This document shows, piece after piece, positions 1 to 7,085 of a stretch of 12,456 nucleotides of DNA. The notes beneath the pieces were generated by a model. The model worked only from the letters and a program-made list of their open reading frames with translations. It did no database searches and had not been told where the DNA came from. Where the stretch lies: positions 1-12,456 of the forward strand of contig JABHHG010000056.1 of NCBI GenBank assembly GCA_018671635.1, given 5' to 3'. Positions within the stretch are counted from its first letter, which is position 1; each line of letters begins with the position of its first letter. This DNA is from Fidelibacterota bacterium. GTDB lineage: Bacteria; Fidelibacterota; Marinisomatia; SCGC-AAA003-L08; D37C17. Position numbers and translations under genes: made by a program.

Positions 1-241
1 ACAATTTTTTAGCAAAGAAGTCACTGAAAAACTCTGTTTTGAGGGATTCTAAATTAAGTTTAAATATTGAGGCCATTTTTACTAATCGTTTTTCATCAAA
101 TTCTCGCAACCCATTTTCAATTTTACTTAGATTGGCACTATCTAAATCTAATTGAGCTGCAAGTTGAGTTAATGTCAAACCCTGATTAGTGCGTAATAGT
201 TTTATATACTGACCAAATGGTGTCTTTAGTTGACTTGTCAT
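1..241 (-). CDS. XRE-family helix-turn-helix regulator (3' end outside the window)
   Basis: The reverse strand reads 80 codons from ATG at 241 to the window edge without a stop, so the C-terminus is missing. Residues about 8-65 form a Cro/C1-type helix-turn-helix: FGQYIKLLRTNQGLTLTQLA, then a recognition helix with LSKIENG and a closing FDEKRLVKMASIF helix. This family binds short palindromic operators as dimers. A palindrome (TGTCATA-A-TATGACA) covers this gene's own start codon, which fits autoregulation. The gene diverges from the exonuclease at 349. Small XRE proteins of this kind are often control proteins of restriction-modification or methyltransferase loci, but the genes beyond the edge are unseen, so that role is a guess. 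The fold is secure; the regulon is not. Confidence 0.87.
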   Translation of the reverse strand, partial: MTSQLKTPFGQYIKLLRTNQGLTLTQLAAQLDLDSANLSKIENGLREFDEKRLVKMASIFKLNLESLKTEFFSDFFAKKL

Positions 242-250
242 AATATGACA
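231..250. promoter_or_regulatory. Probable operator of the XRE regulator
   Basis: Positions 236-250 form a perfect 7-bp inverted repeat around one base (TGTCATA-A-TATGACA). Positions 231-240 form a second, overlapping palindrome (TGAC-TT-GTCA), giving three half-sites TGAC/GTCA/TGAC. The regulator's start codon (241-239, reverse) lies inside. A dimer bound here would block transcription and translation initiation of its own gene. Function is inferred. Confidence 0.5.
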
Positions 251-292
251 ATTTATTGAATTCCGTTTTAATTAAAAAGCTTTATTTATATT

Positions 293-298
293 TATAAT
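293..298 (+). promoter_or_regulatory. Possible -10 element for the exonuclease gene
   Basis: A consensus TATAAT lies 50 bases before the ATG at 349, in the very AT-rich 107-bp gap between the divergent genes. No good -35 hexamer sits 16-18 bp upstream, so this is a weak call. A Shine-Dalgarno-like TTAAGGA lies at about 335-341. Confidence 0.25.
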
Positions 299-348
299 TC
301 AATATTCAAAAAATCTTAATTTTAAGCTAGATATTTAAGGACAACCCC

Positions 349-999
349 ATGGCATATCTCATTTTAGATATTGAAACTATACCTTTACCACCCATTGATG
401 ATGAGGTGGAATTAGCGATTGCAAAAAAAGTAAAGATGCGAATCGAAAAGACAGGCGATGACCCTGAGAATGCGGAATCATTGATTCGATCTACATCACC
501 CTTTTTTGGCCAAGTATTGTGTATTGGAATGCGATGGCTACAAGATGATGGAACTTCAAAAGATAAGGTGGTATGTGAAGAAAATGAAGAGGCCACATTG
601 CGTGCATTTTTTGAAATTATCAATCACCCCAGTACTCGTGGAGCTAAATTTATTCACTATAATGGCGTGGGATTCGATATCCCATTTTTGACCACCCGTG
701 CAGCCCATTATAATATTGCCATCACCAACAGAAAATTTACGAATCTACGCCGATTCACTTTTGATAACCATATTGATGTAATGCTCTATTTGTGTAATTG
801 GAATAGCTATAATTCTGTGAGTATGGATATTGCCTGTCGGTCGTTTGGAATTCCATCCCCTAAAGAGGGAGAAGTAAAAGGGGATACAGTTGGCAAGGCA
901 TTTGAAGAAGGAAATATTGAAGCAGTGAACGAATATGTAATGCGAGATGTTGAAGCCACCCATCAACTTTATGAAAAATTAAAGCAGTATATTTTTTAA
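349..999 (+). CDS. Predicted 3'-5' exonuclease, PolB-exonuclease-like (DEDDy)
   Basis: This is a 216-residue RNase H-fold exonuclease that stands alone, with no polymerase domain. All catalytic motifs are visible. Exo I is LDIETIP (D7, E9). Exo II is HYNGVGFDIPFL (D110), followed by HIDVM (D143). Exo III is Y-x3-D (Y196, D200), followed by VEATHQLYEKL. The tyrosine in Exo III places it in the DEDDy class, as in family-B polymerase proofreading domains and the predicted PolB-exo-like family found across Bacteroidota and relatives. It should act on single-stranded or mismatched DNA 3' ends in the cytoplasm. The true substrate and repair pathway are not known from sequence. The start is the ATG with TTAAGGA about 8 bases upstream. 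It diverges from the XRE gene and heads a loose row of three plus-strand genes. Confidence 0.85.
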   Translation: MAYLILDIETIPLPPIDDEVELAIAKKVKMRIEKTGDDPENAESLIRSTSPFFGQVLCIGMRWLQDDGTSKDKVVCEENEEATLRAFFEIINHPSTRGAKFIHYNGVGFDIPFLTTRAAHYNIAITNRKFTNLRRFTFDNHIDVMLYLCNWNSYNSVSMDIACRSFGIPSPKEGEVKGDTVGKAFEEGNIEAVNEYVMRDVEATHQLYEKLKQYIF

Positions 1000-1031
1000 G
1001 GACAAAGGAACAAGGAAACAAGGAACAGGAA
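1000..1031. repeat. Short low-complexity direct repeat (ACAAGGAA units)
   Basis: Directly after the exonuclease stop codon the sequence runs through about three degenerate copies of an 8-9 base unit, ACAAGGAA. It lies in a 46-base gap before the next start codon. It contains AGGA motifs, but the last is 14 bases from the ATG at 1046, too far for a normal ribosome binding site. Replication slippage is the simplest explanation. Confidence 0.5.
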
Positions 1032-1045
1032 TATAGATAAACAGT

Positions 1046-1413
1046 ATGAATCCTGAAGAATTTATTAAAAATATGAAATTGCGATTGCCACACAGAAATG
1101 GAATAATGTTTTGCCACTAATTCATGAAAATGCGTCGGTTACATTTACCGAGGGTACATTTCATGGTAAAGAAAATGTAAAGGGTGTATTTGAAAAAACA
1201 TTCAGACTTATTAAGGATGAAGCTTACTTAGTTTCAAATATTAAATGGATTAAACAGGATGATAAATTGGCAATTTTCACGTTTAATTATAAGTGGAGTG
1301 GAATAATAAATGAAGAATTTGCAGAAGGATCTGGTAGAGGAATTTCAGTATTGGTGAACGAAAGTAAAAAGTGGATGTTAATGACTGAACATTTAAGCCC
1401 AGATTCAGATTGA
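1046..1413 (+). pseudogene. SnoaL/NTF2-like protein, interrupted by a one-base frameshift
   Basis: The ATG at 1046 gives MNPEEFIK and then runs off frame. The rest of a convincing small alpha+beta-barrel protein continues in the next frame from 1072 (YEIAIATQKWNNVLPLIHEN) to the stop at 1411-1413. The join falls in a run of five A (1067-1071). Restoring one A gives an unbroken protein of about 122 residues, the normal size for SnoaL/NTF2-like domains. The pattern fits the fold: N-terminal helix, then HENASVTFTEGTFHGKENV, a second helix, and strands ending in KKWMLMTEH. As written, translation could only start at TTG 1111, which would lose the first helix. Such proteins are usually small-molecule binding or isomerase-like; no substrate can be named. 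It is either a young pseudogene or a homopolymer error in the assembly. The stop lies 2 bases before the next ATG, suggesting an operon. Confidence 0.65.
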
Positions 1414-1415
1414 AT

Positions 1416-2408
1416 ATGCCATCCTTAAAAATAGGGATCCAACTTACTAAAAATGCCGAAAAGTATGAATATTTAATATCGGTGCTTTCTTCTCATTTAG
1501 ATTCAAAAAGTGGATTCGAATTTATTCATATCACTGATAATGCTGACTTAATAAATAAGATTGGTGATGTAGATATCCTTGCGACATATAAAATGGATGA
1601 AACTATATTTTCTCATGCATCCAAAAAATTAAAATGGATTCACTTTGGATCTGCGGGAATAGAAAATAGTTTATTTCCAAGTATTCTCAAAAGCAAGACC
1701 ATTATCACTAATGCCAGTGGTGTTCATGCTGGACCCGTATCTGAATTCGCCATGGGTATGATTCTCTACCTTTCTAAGCAATTCCGTGGATGTGAATCAT
1801 TCAAAAATAATGCCGAATGGACCCAATGGGAATTGGCACGACAGACCATCCAATTAAAAGGTAAAATGGTGGGGATTATTGGCTTTGGAAGTATTGGAAA
1901 AGCTATTGCTAAAAAGGCAAAAGCCTTTGATATGAACGTTATTGCCACTCGTCGATTACAGAATAAAGTTGAAACTAAGAAAATTGTTGATGAGTTAATT
2001 CCAATTGCTGATTTAGGTTACCTATTAGCCAATAGTGATTATGTAGTCATTGCATGCCCCCTTACGCCACTAACAAAGGGAATGATTGGTAGTAAAGAAT
2101 TGGCTAAAATGAAATCGTCAGCATTTATAATTAATATTGCCAGAGGTGCAATTATTGATGAGGTAGCATTGATAAATGCATTACAATCCAATGAAATTGC
2201 CGGCGCAGGATTAGATGTATTTTTTACAGAACCTTTAGATAAAAAGAGTCCGCTATTTGAATTAGAAAATGTATTTTTATCGCCCCATATTTCAGGGAAT
2301 TTCCCTGAATATCAGCATGATGTTGTGCTGCAATTTGCTGATAACTTGAACCGATTTTTGGCTGAAAAAGACTTGAAGAATCGAGTATGTAAAAAGAGGT
2401 TATATTAA
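1416..2408 (+). CDS. D-isomer-specific 2-hydroxyacid dehydrogenase
   Basis: This 330-residue two-domain oxidoreductase should interconvert a 2-hydroxy acid and a 2-oxo acid with a nicotinamide cofactor. The Rossmann glycine motif GFGSIG is at 156-161. The catalytic triad of the family is complete: Arg243 in NIARGAIIDE, Glu272 in FFTEPL, and His291 in LSPHISG. The second Rossmann strand ends in ATRR (179-180), with no acidic residue after it. In the glyoxylate/hydroxypyruvate reductase group this favours NADPH over NADH. The closest type is the GhrA-like branch, but the substrate is not fixed by sequence. The ATG at 1416 is preferred; a TTG at 1410 in the same frame would overlap the previous stop. 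No Shine-Dalgarno is visible, so translation may be coupled to the gene before it. An inverted-repeat element begins one base after its stop codon. Confidence 0.85.
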   Translation: MPSLKIGIQLTKNAEKYEYLISVLSSHLDSKSGFEFIHITDNADLINKIGDVDILATYKMDETIFSHASKKLKWIHFGSAGIENSLFPSILKSKTIITNASGVHAGPVSEFAMGMILYLSKQFRGCESFKNNAEWTQWELARQTIQLKGKMVGIIGFGSIGKAIAKKAKAFDMNVIATRRLQNKVETKKIVDELIPIADLGYLLANSDYVVIACPLTPLTKGMIGSKELAKMKSSAFIINIARGAIIDEVALINALQSNEIAGAGLDVFFTEPLDKKSPLFELENVFLSPHISGNFPEYQHDVVLQFADNLNRFLAEKDLKNRVCKKRLY

Positions 2409-2445
2409 ATTCCCCTCACCTTAATCCTCTCCCTTGGGGAGAGGA
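2409..2445 (+). repeat. Left inverted repeat of the DUF559 unit
   Basis: A 37-bp end whose first ten bases, ATTCCCCTCA, are exactly complementary to the right end. It contains its own perfect hairpin, CCTCTCCC (2426-2433) with GGGAGAGG (2437-2444) and a 3-base loop. The 3' arm carries the GAGG that would be the ribosome binding site of the ORF starting at 2453, so the hairpin could mask that site. Confidence 0.75.
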
Positions 2446-2452
2446 AATAAAA

Positions 2453-2823
2453 ATGAAAACCTCTCACGATAAACCCCCAAAAGGAAGAACTAAATTAGCT
2501 CATCATTTCAGAAAAAATATGAGTGATGCTGGAATGGATATTATGGTCTAATTTAAAAAAACAGAGGTATGGGTGTAAAATTTAGACGGCAAGTTCCAAT
2601 TGATCGTTACATTGTTGATTTTCTATCTATGGAAATTAAATTAGTTATAGAGGCCGATGGAAGCCAACATGGAAATAAAAGTAAGAATAATAATGATAAT
2701 ATTAGAGATAATTTTTTAAAATAAGAGGGTTATACAGTATTAAGAATCTGGTCATCAGATATTATTGAATCATTTAACAATTGTAGTATTCTCATATTAG
2801 AAAAAATCAATAAACTAACTTAA
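2453..2823 (+). pseudogene. DUF559 (Vsr-like, PD-(D/E)XK) endonuclease, multiply broken
   Basis: Read across three frames, this is a typical DUF559 protein of about 120 residues. Frame one (2453-2530) gives the N-terminal helix ending in FRKNMSDA. One extra G at 2531 shifts to EWILWSNLKKQRYG (2532-2573). One extra T at 2574 shifts to VKFRRQVPIDRYIVDF, then IKLVIEADGSQHG, carrying the nuclease residues (D in IVDF, E and D in IEADG, Q and H in SQH). A TAA at 2722 then interrupts FLK/EGYTVLRIWSSDII before the final stop at 2821-2823. With two frameshifts and one nonsense codon it cannot make an active enzyme. Intact relatives are small, often mobile-associated nucleases similar to very-short-patch repair endonucleases. 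The family assignment is strong because each segment matches the usual family order. Confidence 0.85.
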
Positions 2824-2843
2824 ATTCAGAAATTCTTTCATTT

Positions 2844-2880
2844 CCTTCTCCCAATGGGATAAGGCTAGGATGAGGGGAAT
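2844..2880 (-). repeat. Right inverted repeat of the DUF559 unit
   Basis: This is the imperfect reverse complement of 2409-2445, with its own hairpin CCTTCTCCC (2844-2852) / GGGATAAGG (2856-2864) broken by one mismatch. It contains an ATG at 2870 that is in frame with the downstream peptidase gene, but this is probably not its real start. Confidence 0.75.
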
Positions 2881-2896
2881 AAAAATAAAGGAAACT

Positions 2897-3844
2897 ATGA
2901 AATCACTATATCCAGAGATAAAAAATTATAATGAGTTTGACTTAAAAGTGTCAGACCTCCATACGATTCATGTTGAGGAGTCTGGAAATCCAACGGGAAA
3001 ACCGGTCATCTTTTTACATGGTGGTCCAGGCGGTGGGATTGAGCCCATTTACCGACAATATTTTGATCCGAAGAAATGGAGAATAATTATTTTCGATCAA
3101 CGAGGTTGTGGACAAAGTACACCTCATGCAGAGCTTACAGATAACACCACTTGGGATTTAGTAAGTGATATTGAAAAAATTAGAGAATTTCTTAATATTG
3201 AAAATTGGGTAGTCTTTGGTGGAAGTTGGGGGTCAACGCTTTCCATGAGTTATGCTATTAAACATCCATCACGATGTAAGGGATTAATTTTACGGGGTAT
3301 TTTCATGTTGCGGAAAAAAGAGATTAATTGGTTCTACCAAGAAGGGGCATCCTATATTTATCCCGATGCGTGGGAATACTTTTTGGCTCCCATTCCTGAA
3401 GATGAACGAGGTGATTTAGTGACGGCATATTACAAACGGCTTACCTCCTCAAATGACACTGTGAGGATTGAAGCCGCGAAGGCATGGTCAATTTGGGAGG
3501 CCAGCACCAGTAAATTATTTAAATCTGAGAAGTCACTACATACTTTTGAGAATGCTATGGTAGCCGAAGCCTTTGCACGAATTGAATGCCATTATTTTAC
3601 CAAGGGTGGATTCTTTGATACGGATGAATGGCTATTAGAAAATGTAGATAAAATTCGACATATTCCCACCGTGATTGTGCAAGGTCGCTATGATGTTGTT
3701 TGTCCCATGATTTCAGCGTGGGATTTACATCGTAAATTCCCAGAAGCTGATTTTCATGTAGTGCAAGATGCAGGCCATTCTATGACTGAAGAAGGTATTG
3801 CTGAAAAACTGGTAGAATATACAGATAAGTTTTCTGATTTATAA
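2897..3844 (+). CDS. pip: Proline iminopeptidase (prolyl aminopeptidase)
   Basis: This is an alpha/beta-hydrolase of 315 residues that removes N-terminal proline from peptides, probably in the cytoplasm since no signal peptide is seen. The oxyanion-hole motif HGGPGGG is at 41-47 and FDQRGCGQS follows at about 66-74. The nucleophile elbow GGSWGS puts the serine at 110. The acid is D266 in VQGRYDVVCP and the histidine is H294 in DAGHS. NTTWDLVSDIEKIRE and LRGIFMLRK are hallmark stretches of the bacterial Pip family (peptidase family S33), and the length is normal. The ATG at 2897 is chosen because AAAGGAAA lies just before it (2887-2894). The in-frame ATG at 2870 lies inside the upstream repeat and would add nine atypical residues. 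It is transcribed alone and followed by a strong terminator. Confidence 0.93.
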   Translation: MKSLYPEIKNYNEFDLKVSDLHTIHVEESGNPTGKPVIFLHGGPGGGIEPIYRQYFDPKKWRIIIFDQRGCGQSTPHAELTDNTTWDLVSDIEKIREFLNIENWVVFGGSWGSTLSMSYAIKHPSRCKGLILRGIFMLRKKEINWFYQEGASYIYPDAWEYFLAPIPEDERGDLVTAYYKRLTSSNDTVRIEAAKAWSIWEASTSKLFKSEKSLHTFENAMVAEAFARIECHYFTKGGFFDTDEWLLENVDKIRHIPTVIVQGRYDVVCPMISAWDLHRKFPEADFHVVQDAGHSMTEEGIAEKLVEYTDKFSDL

Positions 3845-3865
3845 TTTTAGAATCTGAATAAAAGT

Positions 3866-3897
3866 AAAAAAGCCTCTGAATTTCAGAGGCTTTTTTT
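3866..3897. terminator. Bidirectional intrinsic terminator between pip and the reductase genes
   Basis: GCCTCTG (3872-3878) pairs with CAGAGGC (3884-3890) around an AATTT loop. A run of A precedes and a run of seven T follows. It can therefore stop the plus-strand pip transcript and the minus-strand reductase transcript, which converge here. Confidence 0.92.
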
Positions 3898-3933
3898 ATT
3901 AGCTAAACGGTTAATGTCTAAAAGGTAAGTGCT

Positions 3934-4563
3934 TTACTTATCGCATTTGCTGTAGCCACATCCCATGCAAGAATCACATCCGTTTTCAGTTTTAAGCGTA
4001 CGGTTATTGCAATCTGGACAAACCTTGAATTGAGCGTTACCCATATTGCCTTCGTCATGTGAAAGTATAGCTGAAGTTCCCATTTGACCGTTATCTGTAG
4101 GTGGATGCTCCGTGGGTCGCTCTACAATTCCCACATCATAGAAAAATCGCTCAATCACATCTGCAATTTCAGCATAAAAAGAATGATAATATTTTCCTTC
4201 TTTAAAAGAACCGCCATTGGGATCAAATATCCCCTGAAGTTCTTCTAAGATAAACATGGCATCAGATGCTCTGCGGAAAATAGCAGAAATCAATCGGGTA
4301 AGAACCACGTATTCTGGGGCACGAGTCAAATCTTTTGAGTTGATAAAAATCTCAACCGGACGAATAGCATCACCCTCATGAATATAACTTAAGGTTACAA
4401 AAACAGAGTTTTTTACGAATGCACTCTTTAGTTTGTATACTTTTGCATCCACTACATCTGGCCGTACAACTGCCGCTTGTTGCGCTGGCATTATTCCGGA
4501 ATCTTTTTTCGGGATGTTTGCAGGTGTTTCTGAAATTGTTGCGTCTGTGGTTAATTTAATCAT
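3934..4563 (-). CDS. nrdJb: Class II ribonucleotide reductase, separate C-terminal (TSCPD/zinc) subunit
   Basis: This 209-residue protein corresponds to the C-terminal part of one-piece NrdJ enzymes and to the NrdJb partner of split class II reductases such as that of Pseudomonas. Residues 1-40 look flexible. Residues about 41-145 form the TSCPD-like domain (VYKLKSAFVKNSVFVTLSYI, PVEIFINS, EYVVLTRLISAIFRR). The tail holds six cysteines: CPDC (182, 185), CDSC (196, 199) and GCGYSKC (202, 207). The first four probably bind zinc. C202-x4-C207 matches the mobile dithiol that re-reduces the active site in this family. Its start overlaps the stop of the large gene by four bases (ATGA), so translation should be coupled. 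It is the last gene of the minus-strand operon before the terminator. Confidence 0.85.
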   Translation of the reverse strand: MIKLTTDATISETPANIPKKDSGIMPAQQAAVVRPDVVDAKVYKLKSAFVKNSVFVTLSYIHEGDAIRPVEIFINSKDLTRAPEYVVLTRLISAIFRRASDAMFILEELQGIFDPNGGSFKEGKYYHSFYAEIADVIERFFYDVGIVERPTEHPPTDNGQMGTSAILSHDEGNMGNAQFKVCPDCNNRTLKTENGCDSCMGCGYSKCDK

Positions 4564-7085
4564 AATTCTACTTCCTCAAATTGAGTGCTTTCTAAAACGT
4601 CTTCAATTCCAACGTTACTATTTTTTAAATAATGGTAAACGGTAGTGAGAGAGCCATCAGGCATCTTCATAATTTCATCACCATTAACTTCTACTGTTTC
4701 ACCGTTTTCATCTGCGATGGTGTACATTTTCCCTTTTTGTTTTTGGAACTCAGTAAGCTCTCCTTCAACACTTAGAATTGGGAAACGACTACCATCTCGG
4801 TAAATCGTAACACCTTTTAATTTATTCTTCCATGCCTTCAAATACACATCAGAAATAACCTCAGGATTTACGTCTTCCGGCAAATTGATAGTAGATGAAA
4901 TACTATGATCCACATATTTTTGAATTTCTCCTTGGATGTCAACCCGTTTTTCTGAATTGATTAAATGAGCGGTACGTGAAAAATATGCAGGAAGAACATC
5001 CTCTATATTTTCAGCTGCATCGACTTTTTCTTGAAGTCCCATTTTATCGATGTATGCTTGAACGGTAGAGTGAAATACTTTGAAGAATTTGTTTTTCCCC
5101 TTATCTAAAGACTCTGATCGACGAGTATAATAAATAGCAAAGATGGGTTCAACTCCACCAGAAACACCAATGTAGTTCTTTTCTTCATTTTGGTAGCCCA
5201 AAACGATATTAGAAATTGAACCCGTTGGCGCAATCGACATAATGGCAATATTACGAATTCCATTTTCACGAATCATATTCTGTGTTTCTTCACTTAGCGA
5301 TTCTTGAATAAATGGACATTCCATATAATCATCTTCTTCATAAATTGGAGAGGATCCTTTTTCAGCCGCCAATGATGCAGATGCTTGGAATGATGCATTA
5401 GTGATGAATTCCATCACTTTTCGGATGAGTGCAATCCCTTCATCCGAATCGTAGGCAATCCCCAATTGGTTTACCATGTCTGCGATTCCCATTACCCCAA
5501 GTCCTAATCGGCGTGTTTCTTTTGCCGCAAGACGTTGCTTTTCAAGGGCGTTAAGGTCTTCGTTCCAGGTAACGACATTATCAAGGAATCGAACTAAAAT
5601 AGCAGATGATTCTGCAAGTTGATCCCAATCTAAATAAGCGTTAGCTTCATAGCCATTTACCACAAAACGAGACAGATTTATTGAACCTAAATTACATGCA
5701 CCACCATCTTCCAGAGGTACTTCTGCGCATGGATTTGTACAAATAATGGGTCGGCCTACATAGTTTGATGGAGAATAATCACTCATCGTTGTCCAGAAAA
5801 TAATTCCGGGTTCAGCCGTTTTGTAATTACCTTCAACAAATTGATCCCAAATCTCACGAGCCTTCACCATCCGGCGAACTTCGTTCGTCCATGGGCTATC
5901 AAAATAAAGCATGAAATCACCAGATTGGCGTAATGCTAAATCATAGTCTTCACCCTTAAGTTGGATTACATAATCACCAAAGACATCGCGTTTCATTGAA
6001 TCTAACAAATCTTCCTTCTCAACAGATTTCCCAAATTCTTTGGAGATATAGTTCTTTAGCTTTGTGAATGTATTAAAATTATTTAACACTTCATATTCAG
6101 AAATAGTTTTGGAGGGTATACCGCTGGAGTAGTGGATTTTTTCTTCATCCTGAGGTGCGCTCATGACAAGTTCTTTATTCATTTTTTTGTACACCATAAA
6201 CTCAGCTTCACCGAATTTACGTTGTTCATCCACAGCAGACATGAATTCATCACTGGCTTTAATGGAAATATTCGCAAAACGAACTTGGGTATTTTCCATA
6301 ACTTGCTTCTTGATGGTTTGTAATTCCTCTTCATTAAACATGCCAGACCAATTGCATTGTTCTACAATTTGATTGGTTACCCAGTTTGGTGTTTTCTTCA
6401 CATTGATAAAATACTCAACGTCAGGATGTTTAACATCTAAGGTTAGCATCAATGCGCCACGCCTACCACTTTGCCCAATAAGGCCTGTTGTAAGCGAATA
6501 GAGATCCATAAAAGATACAGCGCCGGTAGAGCTATCAGCTGCATTATGTACCACTGAATCGCGAGGGCGTAGGGCAGAAATATCCACGCCTATTCCACCA
6601 CCGTATGAATATGTACGCGCACATTCAAATGCAGCTTTATAAATTGAATCAATATCATCATGTTGAATCTTTGCCACAAAACAGTTGGCCAAAGTTTTGA
6701 TTCTATATAGGTCACCAGATCCTGCTAATACACGACCTCCGGAAACAAAACGGCCTTCAAATAATTCTGTATAGAATTTTTCAGCATATTTTTTTTGTTT
6801 TGATTTTCCGCCTTCAACCGTGGCCATAAATGCAGCCAACCGTTTAAAAACATCTTCAGGTTGAGATTCAATATGTTCATTATCTAAATTTTTCAGAAAA
6901 TATTTTTTCTCATAAATACTTTTAGCCAGTTCATTATCGCCCAGATAATCTCCGTGATATGGCAATTCATTGCCCTGCTTTTCGGAAATATGTCTGTACA
7001 ATTCCTTATAAGCTTTGATGCGTGAAGTGCCCACAACTTTTGTGGTTTTCCCTTCATGGCTAAACATCTTTTCAATTCGTTTCAT
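4560..7085 (-). CDS. nrdJ: Adenosylcobalamin-dependent (class II) ribonucleotide reductase, catalytic subunit
   Basis: This 841-residue enzyme makes deoxyribonucleotides with a cobalamin-derived thiyl radical, so it works with or without oxygen. C135 (LANCF) and C464 (GGACNLGSINLS) are the redox cysteine pair. NPCAE (451-455) contains the radical cysteine C453 with N451 and E455. PTGSISN (620-626) binds substrate phosphate. YGGGIGVDIS (161-170) and RRGALMLTL (208-216) are class II landmarks. No ATP-cone is seen at the N-terminus, so overall dATP inhibition by a cone is unlikely. The C-terminal TSCPD/zinc domain is missing here and encoded by the next gene, with which it overlaps by ATGA. A long insert-like stretch occupies about 270-400. 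The ATG at 7085 has TAAGGA about ten bases upstream. An alternative ATG exists at 7067. NrdR-like boxes and a structured leader lie upstream. Confidence 0.95.
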   Translation of the reverse strand: MKRIEKMFSHEGKTTKVVGTSRIKAYKELYRHISEKQGNELPYHGDYLGDNELAKSIYEKKYFLKNLDNEHIESQPEDVFKRLAAFMATVEGGKSKQKKYAEKFYTELFEGRFVSGGRVLAGSGDLYRIKTLANCFVAKIQHDDIDSIYKAAFECARTYSYGGGIGVDISALRPRDSVVHNAADSSTGAVSFMDLYSLTTGLIGQSGRRGALMLTLDVKHPDVEYFINVKKTPNWVTNQIVEQCNWSGMFNEEELQTIKKQVMENTQVRFANISIKASDEFMSAVDEQRKFGEAEFMVYKKMNKELVMSAPQDEEKIHYSSGIPSKTISEYEVLNNFNTFTKLKNYISKEFGKSVEKEDLLDSMKRDVFGDYVIQLKGEDYDLALRQSGDFMLYFDSPWTNEVRRMVKAREIWDQFVEGNYKTAEPGIIFWTTMSDYSPSNYVGRPIICTNPCAEVPLEDGGACNLGSINLSRFVVNGYEANAYLDWDQLAESSAILVRFLDNVVTWNEDLNALEKQRLAAKETRRLGLGVMGIADMVNQLGIAYDSDEGIALIRKVMEFITNASFQASASLAAEKGSSPIYEEDDYMECPFIQESLSEETQNMIRENGIRNIAIMSIAPTGSISNIVLGYQNEEKNYIGVSGGVEPIFAIYYTRRSESLDKGKNKFFKVFHSTVQAYIDKMGLQEKVDAAENIEDVLPAYFSRTAHLINSEKRVDIQGEIQKYVDHSISSTINLPEDVNPEVISDVYLKAWKNKLKGVTIYRDGSRFPILSVEGELTEFQKQKGKMYTIADENGETVEVNGDEIMKMPDGSLTTVYHYLKNSNVGIEDVLESTQFEEVEL

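Larger units (their letters stand above)
2409..2880. mobile_element. DUF559-endonuclease unit bounded by inverted repeats (decayed)
   Basis: This 472-bp block begins immediately after the dehydrogenase stop. It has near-identical outer ends (ATTCCCCTCA and its exact complement TGAGGGGAAT) and 37-bp imperfect inverted termini that match at 27 of 37 positions. Inside is only a broken DUF559 gene. No transposase is present and I see no clear target-site duplication (flanks TTAA and AAAA). As I recall, similar CCCTCACCCTAACCCTCTCCC-type repeats commonly surround DUF559 genes in many bacteria. That suggests a small mobile or repeat-propagating unit rather than a native gene, but the interpretation is inference. 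Confidence 0.55.

Noticed and set aside
1000..1031. CRISPR-like or tandem-repeat array
   Set aside because: The units are only 8-9 bases, degenerate, about three copies, and lack spacers.
2409..2880. Complete insertion sequence
   Set aside because: There is no transposase gene and no convincing target-site duplication at the flanks. Only inverted ends and a nuclease remnant are present.
2870..2896. Longer N-terminus of pip from ATG 2870
   Set aside because: That ATG lies within the right inverted repeat, lacks a ribosome site and adds residues not typical of the family.
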